Origin: Atribacterota bacterium
GTDB lineage: Bacteria; Atribacterota; Phoenicimicrobiia; Phoenicimicrobiales; Phoenicimicrobiaceae
Assembly: GCA_030599445.1 (NCBI GenBank)
Contig: JAUVOA010000119.1
Coordinates: 1 to 5,457, forward strand
Reading direction: 5' to 3'
DNA length: 5,457 nucleotides
Below, one piece after another: positions 1-5,457 of this stretch; positions within the stretch are counted from its first letter, which is position 1; the number at the start of each line of letters is the position of its first letter. Both the position numbers and the translations under genes were made by a program. The notes under the pieces are model-generated. The model was not told the origin of the DNA. It saw only the letters and a program-made list of their open reading frames with translations, and made no database searches.

Positions 1-549
1 AATTAATCTTTTACTTTTAAATTCACTCATAGGTTTTATACCTATTCCCGAATCCTCATTAATATTAACTTTAAATTCTTTACTTAAAAAACCGATTATT
101 TTCGTAGCTTCCTTAGAGTATGCTTCCCATTCAATCCCCAAATAAATATCATCTGTATTTTCTCTGAATATAACTACATCTACAAATTCGGGGTTTTTAA
201 CTGGTGCAGGAACACCAGAAAAATGTCTTATGGGCCGTACACAAGCATAAAGATCGAGTTGTTGTCTTATAGTCACATTTAGACTTCTAAATCCACCTCC
301 TATTGGAGTAGTGAGGGGTCCTTTTATAGCAAGGCCATATTTCTGTATTTCCTTAAATGTTTCTTCAATTATCCATTTACCGTATTTTTTATAACATTTT
401 TCACCTGCATAAATTTCTTTCCATTCTACTTTTCTTTTCCCCTTATAAATCTTCTCAACCGTTGCATCAAAAACCATTTTAGATGCCCGCCATATATCTG
501 GGCCAATACCGTCACCTTCGATAAAAGGGATAATTATCTTTTCTGACAT
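1..549 (-). CDS. icd: NADP-type isocitrate dehydrogenase, N-terminal 183 residues (3' end outside window)
   Basis: Oxidatively decarboxylates isocitrate to 2-oxoglutarate in the cytoplasm, normally with NADP+. The 183 visible residues match the N-terminal half of the E. coli-type enzyme (416 residues). The EGDGIGPD loop is at about 11-18 and GPLTTPIGGGFRSLNV at about 77-92. The isocitrate-binding set Ser89, Asn91, Arg95, Arg105 and Arg129 has exactly the spacing of E. coli Ser113, Asn115, Arg119, Arg129 and Arg153, and RENTDDIY follows at 129-136. Ser89 corresponds to the serine phosphorylated by AceK in E. coli; no kinase is visible here. The protein lacks about 24 N-terminal residues found in E. 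coli. The ATG start is favoured because EGDGIG follows at the expected distance and an AGGAG lies upstream at 563-567, though its 13-nt spacer is long. It is last in the visible operon, after aconitase. The cofactor-specificity residues are outside the window, so NADP preference is inferred from family type. Confidence 0.95.
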   Translation of the reverse strand, partial: MSEKIIIPFIEGDGIGPDIWRASKMVFDATVEKIYKGKRKVEWKEIYAGEKCYKKYGKWIIEETFKEIQKYGLAIKGPLTTPIGGGFRSLNVTIRQQLDLYACVRPIRHFSGVPAPVKNPEFVDVVIFRENTDDIYLGIEWEAYSKEATKIIGFLSKEFKVNINEDSGIGIKPMSEFKSKRLI

Positions 550-567
550 GTTGATTTCTCTTCTCCT

Positions 568-684
568 CTAACTTAATTTTTTATTTCTATAATAAAGTAA
601 TATTCCTCCAGCTTTGATAATTTCTTTTTCTCTTTCATCTAAATCATGTCTTGCTAAAACATATTTGACTTTACCAGGTTTAAA
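568..684 (-). other. Out-of-frame (-1) coding-like extension of aconitase carrying a second C-terminal motif
   Basis: Past the overlap with the aconitase end, the -1 frame is open from 738 to a TAG at 568-570. From about 684 it reads like protein: FKPGKVKYVLARHD, then DEREKEIIKAGGILLYYR, then a short basic tail. The second part resembles the usual aconitase C-terminal helix (LTxRxxEIxxAGGLLxY). The in-frame aconitase end has its own copy, ASQKEIIVQGGLLNLVK, in which the usual Ala before GG is Gln. The -1 frame has no ATG, GTG or TTG start, so it could only be read by ribosomes shifting from aconitase. A U UUA AAC heptamer lies in the zero-frame register at 678-684, with AGGAGG three bases upstream (688-693). 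The frame ends right at the icd ribosome binding site, as a natural gene end in an operon would. It may be a frameshift product of about 670 residues, a decayed tandem duplication, or a lineage-specific extension broken by an indel or sequence error. Confidence 0.5.
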
Positions 685-2579
685 AGTCCTCCTTGAACTA
701 TTATTTCTTTCTGGCTTGCAGTGATATTTAAAAGCATTTTATATTCTTTACCCTTTGTCAAATTTTTAATTTTAACTATCCCCTTTTTGACTTGAAAAAA
801 GGTATTTTCTATCAAAAGTTCATCCATTTCATTAACATTATCATAGTCCTCTGGATTTTTAAATATCAAAGGGATTATCCCATTATTTACAAGATTCGCC
901 TGGTGTATTCTAGCAAATGACTTTGCTAAAACTGCTCTTATCCCCAGATATAGAGGGATAAGAGCAGCATGTTCTCGACTTGAACCTTGCCCATAATTTA
1001 TACCCGCAATTATAAAGCCTCCTTTATTCTTCTTTGCCTTCTTTGGAAAATTTTTATCGCAAGGAGTTAGGCAATAATTAGAAAGATAAGGTATGTTAGA
1101 TCTATAAGGGAGTAATTTAGCATTTGATGGCATAATATGATCCGTAGTGATATTATCCTTCACCTTTATCAAAACTTTTCCCTGAATTTTTGAGCTTAAA
1201 GGTTTGCCTGTTGGAAACGGTTTTATATTGGGTCCCTTTATTATTTTTACCTTATCAGGATTATTAGCCGGTGGTATAATTAAATTATCATTTACAAAAA
1301 ATGACTCTGGTTCTTTAACTATAGGTGGCTTCCCTAAATCCCTTGGATCACTCAGATAACCGTTAATTGCTGATACTGCAGCAACTTCGGGACTTACTAA
1401 GTAAACTTTTGCCGAGAGTGTACCAGATCTTCCTTTAAAATTACGATTAAAAGTTCTTAAGGATACACCATCTGTGGGCGGAGATTGTCCCATGCCAATA
1501 CATGGACCACAGGCACATTCAAGAATTCTTGCCCCTGACATAATTAATGATGCTAAGGTTCCATTTTGAGCAAGCATAGCCAGAACCTGTTTTGACCCTG
1601 GAGCTATCGCCAAAGAAACATGTTCTGCTATAGTTTTATCTTCGAGAATTCTTGCCACCTTCACTAAATCGCTATATGAAGAATTTGTACAACTCCCAAT
1701 AATTACCTGATCGACCTTAATATTCTTTATAGAAGATATGGGCACTACCTTATCTGGGCTATGAGGGCATGCCACCAGAGGTTCTAATTGGGAAAGATCT
1801 ATCTCTATCTCTTCATCATAAATTGCCCCTTCATCGGCTTGAATTTCTAAATAATCCTTCTCTCTCTTTTGAGCCTTTAAAAACTCGAAAGTTATTTCAT
1901 CACTGGGGAATATAGAATTCGTTGCTCCTAATTCCGCTCCCATATTGGTAATAGTTGCTCTTTGAGGAATAGATAAGCTCTTTACACCCTCACCAGCATA
2001 TTCAAATATCTTACCAACTCCGCCCTTAACAGTTAATCTTTTTAAAAGTTCAAGTATAATATCTTTTGCTGAAACCCAAGGATTTAATCTTCCTGTAAGA
2101 TTTACCTTTACTATCTTAGACATTGTAAAATGATATTCTCCCTGGGCTATAGCTACCGCCACATCAACTCCACCTGCTCCTATAGCCAGCATTCCCATAC
2201 CACCAGCGGTAGGTGTGTGGCTATCCGAACCCAAAAGAGTTTCCCCTGGAACTGCAAATCTTTCTAAATGAACTTGATGACATATACCATTCCCTGGCTT
2301 AGAAAAATATATCCCATATTTCTTCGCTACAGTCTGAATATAAAGGTGATCATCAGCATTTTCTGACCCTGTTTGAAGAGTATTATGATCAATATATGCT
2401 ATAGATTTTTTTGTCTTTATCTTATTAACTCCAAGTGCTTCAAGCTGTAAATAGACCATTGTTCCGGTAGCATCCTGAGTAAGTGTCTGGTCAATACTTA
2501 TTATTATTTCTTCTCCTGAAATTATCTTTCCGCTTACCAAATGCTCACTAATTATCTTTTGTGCAACCGTTAATTGCAA
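654..2579 (-). CDS. acn: Aconitate hydratase, Aquifex-type (monomeric 4Fe-4S aconitase)
   Basis: Interconverts citrate and isocitrate via cis-aconitate, the step between the two neighbouring enzymes. The 641 residues fit the short bacterial aconitase class (about 640-660), not the ~890-residue AcnA/IRP type. Visible signatures: QDATGTM (35-41), DHNT (64-67), GSDSHTPTAGG (117-127), the cluster ligands Cys297 in GSCTNSS and Cys357/Cys360 in CACGPCIGMG, NFKGRSG (380-386), ITTDHIMPSNAK (477-488) opening the swivel domain, and GQGSSREHAA (530-539) with the catalytic-loop Ser and Arg. The start codon is TTG at 2577-2579. It is chosen because the family's N-terminal 'TxAQKI' segment follows directly and AGAGG (2588-2592) sits 8 bases upstream. 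The gene follows the citrate synthase gene after 200 bp and precedes icd by 104 bp. The in-frame C-terminus has Gln629 where Ala is usual before the Gly pair, and a second copy of this motif follows in the -1 frame. 3-isopropylmalate dehydratase and homoaconitase are unlikely because both domains are fused and the context is citrate metabolism. Confidence 0.95.
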   Translation of the reverse strand: MQLTVAQKIISEHLVSGKIISGEEIIISIDQTLTQDATGTMVYLQLEALGVNKIKTKKSIAYIDHNTLQTGSENADDHLYIQTVAKKYGIYFSKPGNGICHQVHLERFAVPGETLLGSDSHTPTAGGMGMLAIGAGGVDVAVAIAQGEYHFTMSKIVKVNLTGRLNPWVSAKDIILELLKRLTVKGGVGKIFEYAGEGVKSLSIPQRATITNMGAELGATNSIFPSDEITFEFLKAQKREKDYLEIQADEGAIYDEEIEIDLSQLEPLVACPHSPDKVVPISSIKNIKVDQVIIGSCTNSSYSDLVKVARILEDKTIAEHVSLAIAPGSKQVLAMLAQNGTLASLIMSGARILECACGPCIGMGQSPPTDGVSLRTFNRNFKGRSGTLSAKVYLVSPEVAAVSAINGYLSDPRDLGKPPIVKEPESFFVNDNLIIPPANNPDKVKIIKGPNIKPFPTGKPLSSKIQGKVLIKVKDNITTDHIMPSNAKLLPYRSNIPYLSNYCLTPCDKNFPKKAKKNKGGFIIAGINYGQGSSREHAALIPLYLGIRAVLAKSFARIHQANLVNNGIIPLIFKNPEDYDNVNEMDELLIENTFFQVKKGIVKIKNLTKGKEYKMLLNITASQKEIIVQGGLLNLVKSNMF

Positions 2580-2587
2580 CTTAAAAA

Positions 2588-2592
2588 CCTCT
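2588..2592 (-). promoter_or_regulatory. Ribosome binding site fixing the TTG start of aconitase
   Basis: On the minus strand AGAGG lies 8 bases before the TTG at 2579. No in-frame ATG lies nearby with a comparable site, and the protein aligns with aconitases from this TTG onward, so the site decides the start. It lies four bases downstream of the possible TAGCTTA/TAAGCTA hairpin of the leader repeat, so folding there could affect access. That effect is inference. Confidence 0.6.
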
Positions 2593-2593
2593 T

Positions 2594-2633
2594 TTATAGC
2601 TTACAGCATACAGCGTTTAGCATATAAGCTAAA
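2594..2633 (-). repeat. Heptad repeat in the aconitase leader with alternative hairpins
   Basis: On the plus strand the trinucleotide AGC recurs at 2598, 2605, 2612, 2619 and 2627 (spacings 7, 7, 7 and 8) within units of the form ttatagc, ttacagc, atacagc, gtttagc. Two mutually exclusive stems can form from it. One is a 6-bp hairpin (tttagc at 2616-2621 with gctaaa at 2628-2633, 6-nt loop). The other is a longer 7-bp pairing (tagctta at 2597-2603 with taagcta at 2625-2631). The repeat ends next to the aconitase ribosome binding site. It may be a degenerate copy of a dispersed heptameric intergenic repeat, or a folded leader; the sequence alone does not decide. Confidence 0.5.
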
Positions 2634-2752
2634 TATTTATACAAAATAATAATCACTTTTAATTTAAACTAAAAATTTAAAATGAAAAACCATAATTCGA
2701 AATTCAAAACTATTTTTCTAATAAACTATTTGCTTTTAATTATAATTATATA

Positions 2753-2804
2753 GGGGCCGGATTTATCCAACCCGATTCCTTACGGGTCCGATGAACCGAA
2801 ACCG
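2753..2804. repeat. GC-rich imperfect palindrome spanning the citrate synthase stop codon
   Basis: Arms at 2753-2774 and 2783-2804 flank an 8-base loop (2775-2782). The innermost 5 bp (acccg/cgggt) are perfect, and 13 of 22 positions pair overall, with one further T-G wobble. The region 2751-2830 has 45 G/C in 80 by hand count, against the AT-rich surroundings. It begins with a 'taggggccggatttatcc' type edge, which resembles dispersed palindromic intergenic elements seen in many bacterial genomes (recognition from memory, not a search). The stop codon of the citrate synthase gene falls in the loop. On the minus strand the stem is followed by CCCCTATATAATTA rather than a T-run, so it is not a standard intrinsic terminator. 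Confidence 0.45.
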
Positions 2805-4195
2805 GGCGTTTCACCCTTACCCTGTCCTCTTCCTTCAATGGAGAAGGTTATTAAAGATTCCAGTTCTTCATCACTAAAACTAGTTACCCTACCTTTTGCA
2901 TATTCTTTGTCAATGTATTCCTTTAACTTTAAAACCATCGGATCTCTTTTGTTTATTCTTCTTTCCCTTTCTAATTTAAAATATTTATTCATCCAAACAG
3001 CAATCCCAGCTAGCCCTGAATGCGAACCAACTGCTACAACCACAGGTCTATTCAATATCCTTTCTGTATCAAATATGTTATAAATTTCTTCATCCTTTAA
3101 TATTCCATCTGCATGAATTCCTGCCCGGGTCCTATTGAAATTCCTCCCCACAAAAGGAGTTCGAGATGGAATTTGATATTTAAGCTCTTTTTCGAAATAG
3201 TTGGCGATATCAGTTATAACTTCCAATTTCACATTTTTTATAGTTCCTCTAAGTTGAGCATATTCAATAACCATTGCTTCAAGAGGACAATTCCCAGTTC
3301 TTTCACCTATCCCTAAAAGAGAAGTGTTTACCGAAGAGGCTCCATATAGCCAGGCTGTAGTGGAATTGGTTACAACTTTATAAAAATCATTATGTCCATG
3401 CCACTCTATCCACTCTGAGGGTACCTCAGCATAATGTCTAAGCCCATATATAATACCTCGGACACTTCGCGGTAAAGCTGCTCCCGGGTAAGAAACGCCT
3501 AAACCTAAAGTATCACAAGCTCTTATCTTAATAGGAGTTTTCGCCTGCTTAGAAAGTTTCATAAGCTCACTAGCAAAGGGGACAACAAAACCATAAAAAT
3601 CAGCCCGAGTAATATCTTCAAAATGACACCTGGGAATTATTCCATTCTCCAGAGCTAATTCTACAACAGAAATATATAATTCTACTGCTTTTCTCCGAGT
3701 AAGATTGAGTTTTTTAAATATATGATAATCAGAACAAGGGACTAATATGCCGGTCTCCTTTATCCCCATCTTTTTTACTAATTTAAAATCCTCTTCCTTA
3801 GCCCTTATCCAAGTTGTCACTTCAGGATATTTGTATCCCATGCTTAGACATTTTTCTACAGCTTCTCTATCTCCTTTGGAATAAATAAAAAATTCTGTCT
3901 GCCTTATAAGCCCTGAATCATTATCAAGTTCATGTAAATAATCGTAAATCTTTACTATCTGATTAACTTTATAGGGAGATCTGGATTGTTGGCCATCCCT
4001 AAAAGTAGTATCCGTAATCCAGATCTCCTCTGGAACAAACATAGGAACAAGTCTATGGTTAAAGGTTACTTTTGGTATCTCTTTGTATGAAAATATCTTC
4101 CTATAAAGATTAGGTTCTGGTATATCCTGAAGGTTAAATTTATAAACTGCTTGTTCTATAAGATTGGTACGATTACTAAATTCTATTTTTCTCAT
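2780..4195 (-). CDS. Re-citrate synthase (2-isopropylmalate/homocitrate synthase family)
   Basis: Likely condenses acetyl-CoA with oxaloacetate to citrate with Re-face stereochemistry, a metal-dependent enzyme unrelated to GltA. The 471 residues show a DRE-TIM metallolyase barrel from about residue 58: TTFRDGQQ (63-70; Arg66 catalytic, Asp67 metal), HFED (191-194), CDTLGLG (227-233), metal ligands His266/His268 in WHGHND, GIGERTGNCPLE (295-306) and RAGIHADG (357-364). An extension of about 55 residues before the barrel and the DGQQ form agree with Re-citrate synthases such as the Clostridium kluyveri enzyme. The ATG start has AGGAG 9 bases upstream (4205-4209). The gene lies 66 bp after the glutamate dehydrogenase gene and 200 bp before aconitase and icd. 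That context favours citrate over isopropylmalate, homocitrate or citramalate synthesis, because no leu or lys genes are present. The last ~17 residues (EGRGQGKGETPGFGSSDP) are Gly-rich, unlike the family, and their 3' part lies in a palindromic element. Family assignment is very secure; the exact reaction rests on resemblance and context. Confidence 0.85.
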   Translation of the reverse strand: MRKIEFSNRTNLIEQAVYKFNLQDIPEPNLYRKIFSYKEIPKVTFNHRLVPMFVPEEIWITDTTFRDGQQSRSPYKVNQIVKIYDYLHELDNDSGLIRQTEFFIYSKGDREAVEKCLSMGYKYPEVTTWIRAKEEDFKLVKKMGIKETGILVPCSDYHIFKKLNLTRRKAVELYISVVELALENGIIPRCHFEDITRADFYGFVVPFASELMKLSKQAKTPIKIRACDTLGLGVSYPGAALPRSVRGIIYGLRHYAEVPSEWIEWHGHNDFYKVVTNSTTAWLYGASSVNTSLLGIGERTGNCPLEAMVIEYAQLRGTIKNVKLEVITDIANYFEKELKYQIPSRTPFVGRNFNRTRAGIHADGILKDEEIYNIFDTERILNRPVVVAVGSHSGLAGIAVWMNKYFKLERERRINKRDPMVLKLKEYIDKEYAKGRVTSFSDEELESLITFSIEGRGQGKGETPGFGSSDP

Positions 4196-4261
4196 TTATA
4201 TTCGCTCCTTTAACCTAATTAAACTTTTTATTGTTTTTTAGCAAAATCGCAAATAAATACA

Positions 4262-5457
4262 TTAGGGCCAGATTCCTCGTGCTTCCATTGCTTTTGCTAC
4301 CTTTGATACAGCATATATGTATGCTGCGGTCCGGTTATTTATTTTCTCCCTTTGAGCAAGCTTTAATACTTCATTAAATGCCTTTACCATTAGATTTTTT
4401 AATCTTCTATTCACCCTTTCTTCATCCCAGAAATAGCCATAAAGACCTTGTATCCATTCAAAATAAGATACAGTAACACCACCAGCATTAGCTAAAATAT
4501 CGGGGATCATAAAAATTCCTTTCTGGTATAATATTTCATCTGCTTCCGGAGTGGTAGGCCCATTAGCAGCTTCAGCTATAATTTTTGCTTTTATATTATT
4601 TGCGTTCTTCTTGGTAATTACCCCTTCTAAGGCTGCCGGCACTAAAACATCACATTCCAATTCTAGTAGATCTTTGTTGGAAATGAATTCTGCTTTAGGA
4701 AAACCTTTAACCGTAGTTGTTTTAGTTTTATAATCTAATATTTCTAATGGATCAATCCCTTGGGGATTATAGGCTCCACCTTTAGAATCACTAACCCCGA
4801 TAATTTTATATCCATGTTCATTAAGTAATTTAGCAGAGATTGAACCGGCATTCCCATACCCTTGAATTACTACTGTAGCCTCTAAGGGATTAATATTTAG
4901 GTTTTTTTCAGCGACTTCTACCGCATAAGATAAACCGCGAGCAGTAGCTTCTTTTCTGCCCTCTGAACCCCATAATTCTCAAGGCTTCCCAGTTATAGTG
5001 GAAAAATTTGCTTCTCCGGTAAGTTTATTATATGTATCTATATACCAACCCATAATCTTGGGGGTAGTATAAACATCGGGTGCAGGAATATCTTTTCTAG
5101 GACCGATAATAGATGAAATTTCATAGATATATCTTCGGGAAAGTCTTTCTAGTTCCCCCTCTGACATTTCTTTTGGATTACAAATTACTCCTCCCTTGGA
5201 TCCACCATAGGGGATTCCCGCAACAGCACACTTCCAGGTCATCCAGGCAGAGAGAGCTTTCACTTCATCTAAACTAACATCAGGATGATATCTTACTCCA
5301 CCTTTTGCTGGTCCTCGAGCAGTATTATAATGTGATCTAAAACCGGTAAATACTTTCACCACTCCATTATCCATCTTTACCGGGATAGAAACCATCAATA
5401 CCCTTTCTGGCTCCTTAAGTTGAACTAAAATGTTAGGATCCAAATTCATTTTATCGG
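4262..5457 (-). pseudogene. gdhA: Glutamate dehydrogenase with in-frame TGA (5' end outside window)
   Basis: Reversibly aminates 2-oxoglutarate to glutamate, using the product of the downstream enzymes. One continuous frame runs from the window edge to TAA at 4262, broken only by TGA at 4979-4981. Numbering from Met at 5447-5449, the first part has FTGFRSHYN, GPAKGGVRYHPDV (46-58), substrate Lys73 in WMTWK, catalytic Lys85 in GGSKGG and Asp125 in PAPDV, ending TITGKP. After the TGA come GSEGRKEATARG, the dinucleotide-binding GYGNAG (197-202), VPAALEG, ANGPTTPEAD, PDILANAGGVTVSYFEW and the usual ending RGIWP, all aligning without a frame change to hexameric bacterial GDH such as Thermotoga. 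The Met is probably internal: the codons before it continue as Asp-Lys, and about 20 residues usual in the family are missing. The second half has no ATG with a ribosome binding site, so two separate proteins are unlikely. Identity as GDH is secure; whether the gene is dead, recoded or misread is open. It is first in the visible operon. Confidence 0.85.
4979..4981 (-). other. In-frame TGA within glutamate dehydrogenase
   Basis: The codon falls between ITGKP and ELWGSEGR, where the family has a hydrophobic residue (ITGKP-[L/V/I]-x-LGGS). A single T-to-G change from TTA (Leu) would create it. Both flanks are well-conserved coding sequence with no length change. All 18 Trp codons readable in the four genes are TGG, no other in-frame TGA occurs, and the visible stops are TAA (twice) and TAG. 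Selenocysteine is not expected at this site. Confidence 0.85.

Noticed and set aside
2634..2752. A promoter for aconitase and icd in the AT-rich gap
   Set aside because: TATAAA-like boxes exist (for example minus strand 2636-2641), but the whole stretch is A/T and no matching -35 at 16-18 bases stands out, so none can be singled out. A separate transcript is possible but unsupported.
2753..2787. Intrinsic terminator after Re-citrate synthase
   Set aside because: The stem is imperfect and, on the minus strand, is followed by CCCC and a mixed A/T run rather than a T-tract. It also overlaps the coding end.
2838..3316. Plus-strand open frames at 2838-3083 and 3113-3316
   Set aside because: They lie fully inside the Re-citrate synthase gene on the opposite strand and show no recognisable domain. 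They are shadow frames.
2780..4195. Naming the TIM-barrel gene leuA or nifV
   Set aside because: The DGQQ motif, the long N-terminal extension and the position beside aconitase, icd and gdh fit Re-citrate synthase better. No leucine, lysine or nitrogenase genes are nearby.
4262..4660. A separate short gene for the C-terminal part of glutamate dehydrogenase, starting at a TTG
   Set aside because: The start has no ribosome binding site, and conserved GDH sequence continues upstream of it in the same frame to the TGA. It is part of one interrupted gene.
4551..4733. Plus-strand open frame of 60 codons
   Set aside because: It is antisense to well-conserved glutamate dehydrogenase sequence and is a shadow frame.
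4925..4981. TGA in glutamate dehydrogenase as a selenocysteine codon
   Set aside because: The family residue here is hydrophobic, not Cys. The hairpin that can be drawn downstream (GGGCAG with CTGCTC, 11-nt A-rich loop) lacks the features of a bacterial SECIS element.
1..5457. An alternative genetic code with UGA as Gly or Trp
   Set aside because: Only one internal TGA occurs in four genes of over 1,600 codons. Trp is always TGG and Gly is always GGN, so reassignment is not supported.

Overview
The window is AT-rich and every gene in it lies on the minus strand. It looks like part of one bacterial operon that makes 2-oxoglutarate and glutamate. In transcription order (high to low coordinate) it holds a glutamate dehydrogenase whose 5' end is outside the window (4262-5457), a DRE-TIM metallolyase best read as Re-citrate synthase (2780-4195), an Aquifex-type aconitase (654-2579), and an NADP-type isocitrate dehydrogenase whose 3' end is outside the window (1-549). 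Together these would run acetyl-CoA + oxaloacetate -> citrate -> isocitrate -> 2-oxoglutarate, linked to glutamate by the dehydrogenase. No Si-type citrate synthase is visible. Re-citrate synthase is known mainly from strict anaerobes (some clostridia, sulfate reducers, Dehalococcoides, syntrophs), so an anaerobic bacterium is likely. The phylum cannot be fixed from this sequence.

Three places depart from a plain metabolic operon. First, the dehydrogenase reading frame is intact over its whole visible length except for one in-frame TGA (4979-4981), at a position that is normally a hydrophobic residue. A conserved Gly three codons further on has become Trp. This is a nonsense mutation, a sequence error, or a UGA read-through; the other genes give no sign of a reassigned UGA. 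Second, the aconitase frame ends at 654, but the -1 frame stays open to 568, just before the icd ribosome binding site. That frame encodes a second and more canonical copy of the family's C-terminal 'KEII-x-A-GG' motif. A U UUA AAC slippery heptamer sits in the correct register where the frames overlap, so this is either a programmed frameshift extension or a decayed C-terminal duplication.

Third, the 200-bp gap between the citrate synthase and aconitase genes is not plain spacer. A GC-rich imperfect palindrome (2753-2804) spans the citrate synthase stop codon and supplies its odd Gly-rich C-terminal tail. The aconitase leader (2594-2633) holds a 7-bp-periodic repeat that can fold into alternative hairpins just upstream of a TTG start. 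Between them, 2634-2752 is very AT-rich and no convincing promoter can be singled out. The other gaps are short: 66 bp between the dehydrogenase and citrate synthase genes, and 104 bp between the aconitase and icd genes, most of which is taken up by the -1 frame. No tRNA, rRNA, CRISPR array or transposase gene was seen.
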